Notes: generated by a model from the sequence alone, not told the origin. Counted from the stretch's first letter, positions 42,825 through 52,086 are shown. The stretch is DNA of 64,000 nt from Candidatus Lindowbacteria bacterium RIFCSPLOWO2_12_FULL_62_27 (GCA_001784175.1 MFPR01000001.1:228561-292560); one strand, 5' to 3'. Numbers and translations are program-made.

Positions 42825-43556
42825 ATGCCGCCCCAGAAAATCGCGCACCGGTTCGGCCAGAGAAAAACGATGGCGGCCCCGGTTTCCTCCTTTGCGCTCC
42901 TCTCCCAGCACCCCATCTTCTCCAAGATCCCGGAAGGGGTCCGCCGGGAGCTGGTGGCCAGCGGGAGCCTCGTGCGTATACCGCAGTATTCGCTGCTGTT
43001 TCACCAGGGCGATGAGGTCACGGCCGCCTATCTCGTCATGGAGGGCCTCGTCAAAATTTACAGGAACATGGGCGAAGCCGACCGCACACTCGGATTTATC
43101 TACAAGTCGGGCATGGTCGGCTTGGACGCGCTCCACGCCACGGACGGCCATCCCTACAGCGCCCAGGCGCTGGGCTCGGTCGTCGTCTGCGCCTTTCCCA
43201 AGGAGGCGATCCAGTCGATTCTGGCGCGCACGCCCGAGTTGGGGCCGCTGCTTCTGGCTGAAGTCACGCGCCAGTGGGAGGAGGCGCTGCACGAGCAGGA
43301 CATCCTGACGCGCCGGAGCACGAACGGCCGGATCGCCGACAAGATTTTGCGGCTGGCCGAAAAGTTCGGCCGGGTCGAGGCCGCGGGGACGGTGCTCCTG
43401 CTGAAGATCACCCAGCGCGAGCTGGCCTCCATGGCCGGCACCAACCGCGAATCGGTCTGCAAGGCGCTCGTGACCTTCAAGCGGGAGGGCTCGATCGACA
43501 TTCAGAACAAGCTGATCGTGGTCAAGAACAAAACCAAACTCGCCGCTTGGCCATAA
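42825..43556 (+). CDS. Crp/Fnr-family transcription regulator
   Basis: The ATG at 42825 is 1 nt after the exporter stop. The 243-aa protein has a cyclic-nucleotide-binding-type beta-barrel (FHQGDEVTAAYLVMEGLVKIYR), a dimerisation helix and a Crp-type helix-turn-helix (ITQRELASMAGTNRESVCKAL). The Cys residues typical of FNR iron-sulphur binding are absent, and the phosphate-binding cassette is not clear, so the ligand is unknown. It probably binds the CRP-like site at 40502-40517 and controls this locus. Confidence 0.9.
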   Translation: MPPQKIAHRFGQRKTMAAPVSSFALLSQHPIFSKIPEGVRRELVASGSLVRIPQYSLLFHQGDEVTAAYLVMEGLVKIYRNMGEADRTLGFIYKSGMVGLDALHATDGHPYSAQALGSVVVCAFPKEAIQSILARTPELGPLLLAEVTRQWEEALHEQDILTRRSTNGRIADKILRLAEKFGRVEAAGTVLLLKITQRELASMAGTNRESVCKALVTFKREGSIDIQNKLIVVKNKTKLAAWP

Positions 43557-43581
43557 GCCCGATTCTGCCGATATTATTCAT

Positions 43582-45222
43582 ATGCGGACTGCCTTTTTTC
43601 GGACAGCCTGTTTCCTGATCTGTCTGATAACTATTCACCTCCTCTCCCCCCGCAGGGGGGAGAGGACGAGCGAAGCTCGGGTGAGGGGGGTTGATTGGCG
43701 CCGAGCTAAACCGGCCACCCTCACCCCAACCCTCTCCCGCCTATGGCGGGAGAGGGGAGGGTTCCAAACGCCTCCCGCCCACGCCGAGGGGACGAGGAGA
43801 CTCTCCATCACCGACGCGCTGAAGCTGGCGCAGGAGCGGAACCCCACGTTTTCAAAGGCCAGCCTAACCTACGAATCGTCGCGGCTGACGTACCTCAAGA
43901 CCCTCCACGGGCTGGGCTGGGTCGAGTCGTTCACGGCGTCCAGCGACTACAAGCGGGACGAGTCGTTCAGCTATTCGAAATATTTCAACACGACCGGCGA
44001 ACGCGTCAGCGCGACCCGGAGCCGGACCCTGAGCAACACGACGTCCTGGAACCTCAAACGCACGTTCGGGTCGGGCATGGCCACCGACTTTTATTCCAAG
44101 CTCACGACCAGCGACGGATCCAGCCGGTACAACGCGTTCAAGGGCGCGCTCGCGGACGACGCCAGCAGCAGATACAAATACATCACGCAGAAGTTCAATC
44201 CCGAAGTCGGCGTGAATCTCACGCTGCCGATCATCGGCAAGGACAAAAACAGCACCGACTACAGCCGGAAACAGGCGGACGCCTCGTGGGCGCAGGCCGA
44301 GATCGATTTTGAGGAGGCCAAAAAAAGCCTCGTGCTGTCCGTCCGGCAGGGATACTTTGATCTCCTCAAGTACCGGCGGATGGCCGCGCTTCGGAAAGAG
44401 GTGCTGGCCGAGGCCGAGGAACGGCTGGAGGTGACCAAGAAGCGGCTGAGTGTCGGGATGACGACCGAGATGGACGTGTCGCAGGCGGAGCTGACGGTTC
44501 TGAGAAACAGGGCGGACCTCGCCGACGCCGTTTTTTCGGAACAGCAGGCCCAGAGCCGTTTCAACAGCCTGATCGGCCTGCCGCTGGACGACTACTACGA
44601 CCTGACCGACGGATTTCCCCCGGAGCCGGTCCGCGAAGTGACGATGAAGATGGTGCAAAGCCGTGTGATTTCCGCGAGCGGGGATTTGCGGCGGATGAAC
44701 AAGGACATCGAAGTTTCGACGATCTCCGTCGAGCAGGCCAAGTCGAAGATGCGGCCGGCCTTCGCGTTCAAATCGAATCTTGCGCTCGAGGGCGAGCGGC
44801 GGGACCTGCCGAGGGTCCTGCGCAATCCCGAGGAGAAATATTCCTTCACGCTGACCTACGATTTTCCGTTCGGCGAAAAGGTGACGCAGAAGGCGGACTT
44901 GGAGCTGGCTGAGGCGGGCCTGAGCACGAAGGTCCTGGAGCGGGACGAACTGAATCAGAGCCTGATCCTCGACGCGACCGAGACGTACCAGGAGCTGTTG
45001 AAGGTCCAGCGGCGCCTGGCGATCGCGCGGCAGTCGCGGGAGGTGTCGGAACGGAGTCTTCGGATCGCGCAGGCGAAGTTTGACGAGGGCCGGGGCGAGA
45101 TCACCGACGTCATCTCCGCCAAAACGTCCCTCGTGAACGCGCAAGTCGAAGAGCTGAACAACCTCTACAGTCTGGCCGTGGCGACGGCCGAACTCGAGAT
45201 GCTCACCGGAGAGTCGATCTAG
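43582..45222 (+). CDS. TolC-family outer-membrane channel with REP-interrupted signal peptide
   Basis: The 546-aa protein has the OEP-type alternation of strands and long helices (QARQGY... SVRQGYFDLLKYRRMAAL; SLVNAQVEELNNLYSLAVATAELEMLTGE). The signal peptide core MRTAFFRTACFLICLIT is separated from PPAHAEG by a REP element translated as IHLLSPRRGERTSEARVRG ... LSRLWRERGG, about 43 residues. Without it the signal peptide would be normal. It is presumably the exit duct of the export system. It lies between the Crp gene and the GAF-HlyD gene. Confidence 0.88.
   Translation: MRTAFFRTACFLICLITIHLLSPRRGERTSEARVRGVDWRRAKPATLTPTLSRLWRERGGFQTPPAHAEGTRRLSITDALKLAQERNPTFSKASLTYESSRLTYLKTLHGLGWVESFTASSDYKRDESFSYSKYFNTTGERVSATRSRTLSNTTSWNLKRTFGSGMATDFYSKLTTSDGSSRYNAFKGALADDASSRYKYITQKFNPEVGVNLTLPIIGKDKNSTDYSRKQADASWAQAEIDFEEAKKSLVLSVRQGYFDLLKYRRMAALRKEVLAEAEERLEVTKKRLSVGMTTEMDVSQAELTVLRNRADLADAVFSEQQAQSRFNSLIGLPLDDYYDLTDGFPPEPVREVTMKMVQSRVISASGDLRRMNKDIEVSTISVEQAKSKMRPAFAFKSNLALEGERRDLPRVLRNPEEKYSFTLTYDFPFGEKVTQKADLELAEAGLSTKVLERDELNQSLILDATETYQELLKVQRRLAIARQSREVSERSLRIAQAKFDEGRGEITDVISAKTSLVNAQVEELNNLYSLAVATAELEMLTGESI
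43631..43757. repeat. Composite REP element, type B, inside the TolC signal peptide
   Basis: Hairpin CCTCTCCCCCC-GCA-GGGGGGAGAGG and hairpin CCCTCTCCCGCC-TAT-GGCGGGAGAGG flank a core with GGTTGATTGGCGCCG. It is nearly identical to 32612-32730 in the opposite orientation and read in the same frame, giving the same peptide (RGVDWRRAKPATLTPTLSRLWRERG in part). Confidence 0.88.
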
Positions 45223-45223
45223 G

Positions 45224-47629
45224 ATGGCGGCCGACACGCAGACGGCGAACCTAGATGAGCTGCAGGCCAAGCTCGAGCGGCTGACGCTCCTTTACGAAAT
45301 CAACCGCGATTTCCACTCCACGCAGGACCTCGCGGAACTCATGCCGAAAGTCTTCGAGGACGTCCTCAAGGCGATGAACTGCGAGGGCGGGTCGCTGTGG
45401 ATGTGGGATGACGATGCGAAGATGATCACCTGCGAAAACGCGTTCGGGCCGGGCAGCGAAAACGTCAAGGGCTTGAAGCTTCCGAAGGGCACCGGGATTG
45501 TGGGCTGGGTGATCAACATGAAGAAGCCGACGATCGTGAAGGACGCGACGGCCGACAAGCGATTTGCGGGCACGACGGACCAGAAGACGGGCTTTGTCAC
45601 GAAATCGATGATCTGCGTGCCGCTCCTGACGCAGGCCGGGGTCCTGGGCGCGATCCAGGTCCTCAACAAGAAGGGCGACACCGGCCAGTTCAACGACGAG
45701 GACCTCGAGCTTTGCAAGGTCATGGCCGAAAACGCGGCCGGCGCCATCGTCAACGCGCGGGCCTACGAGTCGGAAAAGACGGCGCGGGAGCGCATCCAGG
45801 TGTTCAACGAGTTCAACAAGGCCCAGAGCACCACGCTCGATTTGGACAAGCTGCTCGACATCATCCTCAAGCGCGTCGTCACCATCCTCGACGCCGTCGC
45901 CGGCAGCATCTGGCTCCGGCAGGGCGGAGACCTCCTCGCCAAGGTCGCGGTCGGGCCGACCGCCGGGAAGCTGGTCGGCGCCAAAGTTGGGGTCGGCACG
46001 GGGATCGTCGGGAGCGTCGTCCAGAAAAAAGCGCCGGTGATCGTGGAAGACACCTCGAAATCGGAATTGTTTTCCGGCAAGGTCGACGATGCCACCGGAT
46101 TCAAGACCAAGTCCCTCATTACCGTGCCCCTCATCCACCAGGACGAGGCGATCGGCGCCATCCAGATCATCAACAAGAAAAAGGACGACGACTGGTTCAC
46201 CAAGGACGACATGGACCTTCTGTCGAGTCTCGCGGGCCTGTCGACCAGCGCCATCAAGAACGCGACGCTGTACGAGGTCGAGCGCAAGGCGAAGGACCTG
46301 TCGATTTTGCTGGACATCTCGAAAGAGGTCTCGTCGAACCTCGACATGGACAGCGTCCTTGTGACGGTCGTGAACCTCACCAACCAGGTGGTGCCCTACG
46401 AGCGGGCGGCGATGTTCGTGAAGAACGAAAACAAATACGATTTGCGCGCGGTGTCGGGCGCCGCCAAGATCGACAAGGCCGACCCGGCGATCATGGCGCT
46501 CGACAACGCGGCCGACGCGATCGACAAGGACCTGTACATCGCCGACGCGGAGAAGTATCTGGCGGAGGGCGGGGGGATTGCGGCGGTCAAGGACTATCTG
46601 AAACAGGCCGGCATCGCGTCGTTTTACGCGCGGGTCCTGGCCGACGACCAGGGACCGCTGGGCATGATGACGATGGAGAGCAAGAACAAGGATTTCGTCC
46701 AGCCAGCGCAGATGGAGATGCTGACGATCCTGGCCAACCAGATCACCGTGTCGATCCGCAACGCCGAGCTGTACAAATCGGTCCCGATGTTTTCGGGCTT
46801 TGGCAAGGGCGCGACCCTCAAGAAGGTGCTGGTGGGCGGCGCGATCGCGCTGGGGGTTCTGGCGGGGCTCGGGGCGCTTTTGTGGTTTCCGAAAGTCGAG
46901 CACCGGCTCGGCGGGCAGGTCGACATCGAGCCGATCGTGCGCAACAAAATTTACGCGAAGGAAAGCGGGATTCTTGACAAGGTCCACTTCCGGGAGGGCG
47001 ACACCATCAAGGTCGGAGACCTTTTTGCCGAACTTTCCCAACAGGACATGGAGCAGGAGAAACTGAAGATCCAGACGAAACGCGAGATCGCCCGCCAGTC
47101 GTATCTGCGGTCGGTGGGCCTGTCGAACATGGCGGAGGCACGGATGAAGGAGGCCGAGATCGCGCAGGCCGACCGCGAGATGTCGAACCTGTCGAACAAG
47201 ATGGAGAACACGCGGATCATCTCGCCGCACGAGGGCCAGGTCCTGACGGCCGACCTGCCGCAGAAGGTCGGGGAAAACATCAGCCGGGGCGCGGTCGTCG
47301 GCGATGTCGTCGATCTGTCGAAACTTCAGGTCAAGTTCGGCGTGCCGCAGGAGCAGATCCGGTACGTCGCGGCGGGGCAGGAGATCCGGTTCAAGGTCTC
47401 CTCCTACCCGACGCGGACCTACACGGTCAAGATCGAGCGCATCGGCATGGAAGGCTCGACCCAGGAGGACAAGACGATCTACAACGTCTACGCGACCATT
47501 GAGAACGCCGACCGGACGCTCAAGGCGGGCATGTCGGGCCGCGGGAAGATTCTGGCGGGCAAACAGCGCCCGTTCCAACTCCTGATGGAGGAACCGGTCC
47601 ATTGGATGCGGATGAACTGGCAGTGGTGA
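45224..47629 (+). CDS. Triple-GAF-HlyD fusion adaptor
   Basis: The 801-aa protein has three GAF domains in the first ~525 residues (each starting with L-x-x-L-x-x-[IL] helices such as LLYEINRDF and LLDISKEV). One membrane helix (LVGGAIALGVLAGLGALLWF) and a HlyD adaptor follow (IYAKESGILDKVHFREGD, coiled coil, ISPHEGQVLTADLPQKVGENI). The GAF part is cytoplasmic and could sense a small molecule or redox state. Its fusion to an adaptor suggests that export is gated by a cytoplasmic signal. ATG lies 1 nt after the TolC stop. There is no recognisable pump domain. Confidence 0.9.
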   Translation: MAADTQTANLDELQAKLERLTLLYEINRDFHSTQDLAELMPKVFEDVLKAMNCEGGSLWMWDDDAKMITCENAFGPGSENVKGLKLPKGTGIVGWVINMKKPTIVKDATADKRFAGTTDQKTGFVTKSMICVPLLTQAGVLGAIQVLNKKGDTGQFNDEDLELCKVMAENAAGAIVNARAYESEKTARERIQVFNEFNKAQSTTLDLDKLLDIILKRVVTILDAVAGSIWLRQGGDLLAKVAVGPTAGKLVGAKVGVGTGIVGSVVQKKAPVIVEDTSKSELFSGKVDDATGFKTKSLITVPLIHQDEAIGAIQIINKKKDDDWFTKDDMDLLSSLAGLSTSAIKNATLYEVERKAKDLSILLDISKEVSSNLDMDSVLVTVVNLTNQVVPYERAAMFVKNENKYDLRAVSGAAKIDKADPAIMALDNAADAIDKDLYIADAEKYLAEGGGIAAVKDYLKQAGIASFYARVLADDQGPLGMMTMESKNKDFVQPAQMEMLTILANQITVSIRNAELYKSVPMFSGFGKGATLKKVLVGGAIALGVLAGLGALLWFPKVEHRLGGQVDIEPIVRNKIYAKESGILDKVHFREGDTIKVGDLFAELSQQDMEQEKLKIQTKREIARQSYLRSVGLSNMAEARMKEAEIAQADREMSNLSNKMENTRIISPHEGQVLTADLPQKVGENISRGAVVGDVVDLSKLQVKFGVPQEQIRYVAAGQEIRFKVSSYPTRTYTVKIERIGMEGSTQEDKTIYNVYATIENADRTLKAGMSGRGKILAGKQRPFQLLMEEPVHWMRMNWQW

Positions 47630-47640
47630 CCAACTACCTG

Positions 47641-47687
47641 CCACCCTCACCCCGACCCTCTCCCGCCGGAGGCGGGAGAGGGGGGAG
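47641..47687. repeat. Half REP element, type B
   Basis: CCACCCTCACCCCGACCCTC then CCGCCGGAGGCGGGAGAGG forms a single hairpin between the GAF-HlyD gene end and the next adaptor. Its 3' end GGGGGGAGAG acts as a Shine-Dalgarno sequence for the GTG at 47695. Confidence 0.8.
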
Positions 47688-47694
47688 AGCCGGC

Positions 47695-48621
47695 GTGTTT
47701 CGCACGGTCGTGCCCGGACTCTTGTTCGCTGCCCTTTACCCATCATTACCCGTTACCCGGTGCCAGGCGGAGGTCTACACGAACGGTCTGACGATGATCT
47801 ACCGGGAGGTTTCGGTGAGCCCGAGGTCCTCGGGCGTGATCGAGAAGCTCTACGTGCAGGAGGGCCAGTGGGTGTCGGAAGGCGACGCGCTGGGGGAATT
47901 GGACGCGACGAAGGAAAAAATGGATTTGCTGTTGACGGACATGGAGCTTGAGGAGCTGCAGCTTTCTCTGGAAAAAATGAAGCTGCCCCTGCGGCCGAAA
48001 GAGATCGAGAAAATGGAGATTGACCTGAAAAAGACCCAGCTCGCCGAGGACAAGACCAAAACGGAGCTTGAGCGCACCAAGCGCCTGTATGATCAGAAGG
48101 CGGTATCGGACAAGGATGTCGCGGACGCCAAAAACGCGGCCGAGGCCGCCGCGCTCGCCACCAAGGCGCAGAAACTCTCGCTGGAACTCGCCAAGGAGGG
48201 GCCCCGCAAGGAGGAGATCATGCTTCACGAAATGAAAATCGCGCAGAAACTCCACGCGCAGGACCAGAAAAAGCTCGCGCTCGAAAAAATGACCGTCCTC
48301 TCCTCCGCCGCCGGCGTGATCTCGAAACTCTACTACGCCGCCGGCGAAAACGCGGCCGCCGGCCAGCCCTTCTGCGACGTCCTCAACACCGACTCGCTCT
48401 ACGTCGAACTCAATCTGCCCGTGTCGGAGATCAACCGGATCACGGTCGACCAAAAGGCGACCGTGACGGTTCCGTCGGTCACCTCAAAATCCCATCCGGG
48501 CCGCGTCGTGTTCATCAGCCCCACCGTCGATCCGGCCAGCCGGACGTTCAAAATCCGCATCGAAATCGCCAACCCGCAGCGCGCCCTCAAACCGGGGCTC
48601 TTCGCCACCGTTTCGATTTAG
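47695..48621 (+). CDS. HlyD/RND-type periplasmic adaptor
   Basis: The GTG at 47695 (VFRTVVPGLLFAALYPSLP) is chosen because of GGGGGGAGAG upstream and the signal-peptide-like start. An ATG at 47602, inside the previous gene, would add 31 REP-encoded residues. The protein has a lipoyl-like part (SPRSSGVIEKLYVQEGQWV), a coiled-coil hairpin rich in Glu and Lys of about 120 residues, and a beta-barrel domain (LYVELNLPVSEINRI; IEIANPQRALKPGLFATV). It is the last gene of the export operon. Confidence 0.9.
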   Translation: MFRTVVPGLLFAALYPSLPVTRCQAEVYTNGLTMIYREVSVSPRSSGVIEKLYVQEGQWVSEGDALGELDATKEKMDLLLTDMELEELQLSLEKMKLPLRPKEIEKMEIDLKKTQLAEDKTKTELERTKRLYDQKAVSDKDVADAKNAAEAAALATKAQKLSLELAKEGPRKEEIMLHEMKIAQKLHAQDQKKLALEKMTVLSSAAGVISKLYYAAGENAAAGQPFCDVLNTDSLYVELNLPVSEINRITVDQKATVTVPSVTSKSHPGRVVFISPTVDPASRTFKIRIEIANPQRALKPGLFATVSI

Positions 48622-48720
48622 ACCTCCTGAGAATCCCTGTTGCCGGTTCGGAGAGATTCACCATCCATGGCGAATCCGGAGCCGGAGGCAACAGGGATAG
48701 TCCATCCATGGACAAAAACA

Positions 48721-48743
48721 GGGGGACGCTTGGAGCGTCCCCC
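48721..48743 (-). terminator. Rho-independent terminator of the porin gene (may act both ways)
   Basis: GGGGGACGCT-TGG-AGCGTCCCCC is a perfect 10-bp stem. On the minus strand it is followed by TGTTTTTG. On the plus strand only a weak T tract follows. It lies between the convergent adaptor and porin genes. Confidence 0.88.
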
Positions 48744-48792
48744 CTTGGTTCTCGATTCTGAACCTTACCGGTAAAAGGGCGAAACTACCTGC

Positions 48793-50034
48793 TTAAAAAT
48801 TCACCCCGAGCGAGAGGGTCAGCGCGTCGGCGTCCTGAGAAGCCCGGTCGTTCGTATTCGCGGCGAGCTGGTTGCCGAACCCGTCCCCGTCTTCATCAAA
48901 CGTCGTCCACTCCGCCTTGACCATGGCGCTGTCCGCGAGCTTGTAGCCGGCCGCGACGCTCCAGAGGCTGGGCTCGCCCAGTGTATTGGAATTCACGTAA
49001 TCGGGATCGAGCTGGTTCCACCGGACTGCGAGATACGAATTCTCGTCGAAGGTGTAACGGCCCTGCAGTCCCATGTAATTCCATTCACGGCTTGCGCCGG
49101 TCGTGCCCGTGTCCGCGTCGATGTTGCCCCAAAAGCCGATGAGATATCCGTCCCCGTAGTCGTACTTCGCGGACACTTCCCACATCTGCCGGTCGTAGCC
49201 GTTCATGAAGACCAGACCCTGGAGGTTGGAGTTGACCCCCGCGCCAAGCGTGGAGTTGACATTCTGAACGAGGAACGAGCTTCCAACGTTCAGGGGATCC
49301 TGATCGCCGTCCTTCGTCTGGTCGCTGTTGTAGAAACTGGCCTGGACCGTCAGGTTGTCCTGAACCTGCGTTTCGACCCGCAAGGCCCATGCCAGATCGT
49401 CGTTCGACCTCACCTGATTGCCTGTTCCCGCCGGATTTCCGTCGACCACGCCGCCGCCGTTCATGAGGGCGATCTCCCACGTCGACGGGGTTTTGATGTG
49501 TCCCTCAAAGGACCCGGACAGCGAGATGCCGTTTTCCGTGCCGTTGATGTCCAGCAGGCCATTGGTGATGAACTCGTTGTTGCGGTCATCGCCATGGTTG
49601 GTCCGCTTCGCGTACTCCCAGCCGTACGGAATGTCAATCAGGCCGGGTTTGAGGTTGAGCCCGCTGCCGAGAAAATCCTTGATGACGATGCACGCGTTGA
49701 GAAGCTCGAGAGATTCGGCGATGCCGGGGTTGTTGCCGGTCACCGGGGTGCCGCCGTCCGCCACCGTTCGGGTATTCTCGTGGCTGTAGTCATTGCCGGC
49801 CCAGATGCCAAGCGCGATGGAAATCTTGTCGGAGATGTCGGCGTTGACATACAGATTGATCCGCGGGTCGTTGAAATTCAAATCCTCATCGACGCCGCCC
49901 GTCGTCGAGTCGAAATCGATGTCCTGCACGCTTACGAGCGCCGCTCCCGACAGTTCGATTTTCGCGTCCGAACCCTGCGGGAACGCGAAAAGGAGCGCCG
50001 CAAAAAGTGCGGCCGTCCACAGATTCTGCTTCAC
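48793..50034 (-). CDS. Outer-membrane porin-like protein
   Basis: The GTG at 50034 (VKQNLWTAALFAALLFAFP) has AAAGGGGGA upstream and gives a signal peptide. The mature 390-aa part has beta strands with alternating residues (INLYVNADISDKISIALG; YLAVRWNQLDPDYV) and ends in LTLSLGVNF, a terminal-Phe barrel signature. Negatively charged loops (DEDGDGFG) suggest a cation-selective or phosphate-free channel. It lies 41 nt after the PII gene, so it may belong to the ammonium operon. Confidence 0.82.
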   Translation of the reverse strand: MKQNLWTAALFAALLFAFPQGSDAKIELSGAALVSVQDIDFDSTTGGVDEDLNFNDPRINLYVNADISDKISIALGIWAGNDYSHENTRTVADGGTPVTGNNPGIAESLELLNACIVIKDFLGSGLNLKPGLIDIPYGWEYAKRTNHGDDRNNEFITNGLLDINGTENGISLSGSFEGHIKTPSTWEIALMNGGGVVDGNPAGTGNQVRSNDDLAWALRVETQVQDNLTVQASFYNSDQTKDGDQDPLNVGSSFLVQNVNSTLGAGVNSNLQGLVFMNGYDRQMWEVSAKYDYGDGYLIGFWGNIDADTGTTGASREWNYMGLQGRYTFDENSYLAVRWNQLDPDYVNSNTLGEPSLWSVAAGYKLADSAMVKAEWTTFDEDGDGFGNQLAANTNDRASQDADALTLSLGVNF

Positions 50035-50075
50035 TGAAATCAGTCCCCCTTTGCCTTTGTGATGTGGGTCGCGAA

Positions 50076-50417
50076 CTAACCGATCGCGACGTTCCCTGTC
50101 TCGCTGGTCCTGATCCGAATGCACTCCGGCAGGTCCAGCACGAAAATCTTGCCGTCGCCGATGTTGCCCGTCCTCGCGCCCTTGATGATCGCATCGACCG
50201 TCGGCTTGACGAAATTCTCGTTCACCGCGATCTCGAGCTGAACCTTGTTCAGCAGGTTCACCTCCTCGATCGCGCCGCGGTACGTTTCCGAAAACCCCTT
50301 CTGCTGGCCGCAGCCGACGACCGGCATGACCGTCATTTTGAAGACCTCGGCCTCATAGAGCGCCTTTTTCACGTCCGGCAGTTTCTCCGGCTGGATAATC
50401 GCAATGATCAATTTCAT
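50076..50417 (-). CDS. glnK: PII nitrogen-regulatory protein lacking Tyr51
   Basis: The 113-aa protein has the PII fold: [21 protein letters not shown]-loop [17 protein letters not shown]-loop [12 protein letters not shown]. Alignment by length with E. coli GlnB places Glu at position 51, where the uridylylated Tyr normally sits. The gene follows amtB by 30 nt, with AAGGGAGAA before the ATG, and should regulate ammonium uptake by blocking AmtB. Control must be by ligand binding alone. Confidence 0.92.
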   Translation of the reverse strand: MKLIIAIIQPEKLPDVKKALYEAEVFKMTVMPVVGCGQQKGFSETYRGAIEEVNLLNKVQLEIAVNENFVKPTVDAIIKGARTGNIGDGKIFVLDLPECIRIRTSETGNVAIG

Positions 50418-50447
50418 CGTCGTTTCTCCCTTCTCAGGCGCGCCGGC

Positions 50448-51887
50448 CTATTTGGTGACGAAAATGTTGAAGCCCGCGTAGGCTTCCATGCCGTGTTCGC
50501 CGATGTCGAGGCCTCGAAGCTCCTCGTCCCGGCCGACCCGGATACCGCCGACGGCTTTGAGAAGGCCAAACCCGGCCAGCGCCACGATGAAGGTGAACGC
50601 GCCGACCCCGACGACGCCGATGAGCTGCGTCATCAACTGGTCCGTCCCGCCGCCGTACAATAAACCCACTTTCGGCTGCGCGGCGCCTCCCGCGAAGGGG
50701 GCGCTTGCAAACAGCCCCACGCACAGGGTGCCCCAGACGCCGTTCACGAGATGCACGGCCAGCGCTCCGACCGGATCGTCGATGTGAAGCTTGTCGAAGA
50801 GGATGACACCGAAAACCACGAGGACGCCCGCGACGGCGCCGATGAGCACCGATGCGCCGACGCTCACGAACGCGCACGGCGCCGTGATCGCCACCAGCCC
50901 CGCCAAACATCCGTTCAGAATCATCGACAGGTCCGGCTTGCCGAGCAGGACCCACGCCGTGAGCATCGCCGTCACGACGCCGGCGGCGGCGGCGGAATTG
51001 GTCGTGATGCAGATTCGCGCCATGGACTCGGGGTCGGCCGCCATGGTGGAACCGGGATTGAATCCGAACCAGCCCAGCCACAGGATAAACGTGCCGAGCG
51101 TTGCGGCGAGCATGTTGTGTCCCATGATGGGATTCACGGAGCCGTCAGGCCGGAACTTGCCGATCCGCGGCCCCAGGAGCATCGCGCCGGCCAGCGCCGC
51201 CCAGCCGCCGACCGAGTGGACCACCGTGGATCCCGCGAAATCAAAAAATCCCTTCTGGGCCAGCCAGCCGCCGCCCCAGATCCAGTGGCCGGTGATCGGA
51301 TACATGACGCCGACGAGGAGAAACGAGAAAAGGACAAACACGTGAAACTTGATCCGCCCGCCGACGGCGCCCGATACGATGGTGGCCGCCGTGCCGGCGA
51401 AAACCAGTTGGAAGAAAAATTTCGCCCAAATCGGAACACCGGTCCAGTTCATCGAGGAATAGACGCCCTGGTAGGCGGCGCCGGTGGCGGGGCTGTTGTC
51501 CGCGCCGCCGACCATCCAGAGACCCTGCAACCCGGAGAATCCGTTGCCGTCTCCGAACATGATTCCCCAGCCGACGAACCAGAACGCCAGGGACGAAATG
51601 GCGAACACGACGAAATTCTTGGCGCAGATGTTCACGCAGTTTTTCGCCTGCTGAAGCCCCGCCTCCAGCATGCCGAAGCCCGCGTTCATCCAGAAGACCA
51701 GCATGGCCGTCACCAGGACCCAGAGGGTGTCGGCCATGACCTTGCCGTTCGCAATCGCCGCGGCGTGTTCCTGCGTAAATGCGGGCGACGACGCCGCCGC
51801 GTCTTCCGCGGCCACCGCGCCCGCGCCCGCCAGCGTCACCAAGCCGGCCAGGAGCAGTGTCCCCATCCAATTCACCCTGTTGTTCAT
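50448..51887 (-). CDS. amtB: Ammonium transporter AmtB
   Basis: The 479-aa protein has a signal-like N-terminus followed by about 11 helices. Amt signature stretches are present: [34 protein letters not shown] (the conserved Asp and the first pore His) and [16 protein letters not shown] (the second pore His). It carries ammonium or ammonia across the inner membrane. It is directly followed by the PII gene, the universal amtB-glnK pairing. AGGTGA is placed before the ATG. Confidence 0.95.
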   Translation of the reverse strand: MNNRVNWMGTLLLAGLVTLAGAGAVAAEDAAASSPAFTQEHAAAIANGKVMADTLWVLVTAMLVFWMNAGFGMLEAGLQQAKNCVNICAKNFVVFAISSLAFWFVGWGIMFGDGNGFSGLQGLWMVGGADNSPATGAAYQGVYSSMNWTGVPIWAKFFFQLVFAGTAATIVSGAVGGRIKFHVFVLFSFLLVGVMYPITGHWIWGGGWLAQKGFFDFAGSTVVHSVGGWAALAGAMLLGPRIGKFRPDGSVNPIMGHNMLAATLGTFILWLGWFGFNPGSTMAADPESMARICITTNSAAAAGVVTAMLTAWVLLGKPDLSMILNGCLAGLVAITAPCAFVSVGASVLIGAVAGVLVVFGVILFDKLHIDDPVGALAVHLVNGVWGTLCVGLFASAPFAGGAAQPKVGLLYGGGTDQLMTQLIGVVGVGAFTFIVALAGFGLLKAVGGIRVGRDEELRGLDIGEHGMEAYAGFNIFVTK

Positions 51888-51946
51888 CCGCTGTTCACCT
51901 GCTTTCGAATATTATTCCGGCGCTTGGCCGTTTGTCATGGACGCGG

Positions 51947-51975
51947 ACGGTACCAACCCGTTTTTCATTTGTCAA
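51947..51975 (-). promoter_or_regulatory. Possible amtB promoter
   Basis: On the minus strand TTGACA (51970-51975, perfect) is followed by a 17-nt spacer and TACCGT (51947-51952, 3 of 6). The region is AT-rich. No sigma-54 site was seen, which is unusual for amtB-glnK. Confidence 0.4.
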
Positions 51976-52086
51976 GATTATTTCAAAAAAAATTTTCAAA
52001 CGTTTAGATTATTGTCAGCCAACTGAATAGATGCATCGAAAGCATGGGGCGGCACGGCCATTTGGCGGACGGCGCCGGAGACGCCG

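Noticed and set aside
51888-52086. Small gene between amtB and the glycosyltransferase
   Set aside because: Short frames lack start signals and motifs. The stretch is AT-rich promoter-type DNA.
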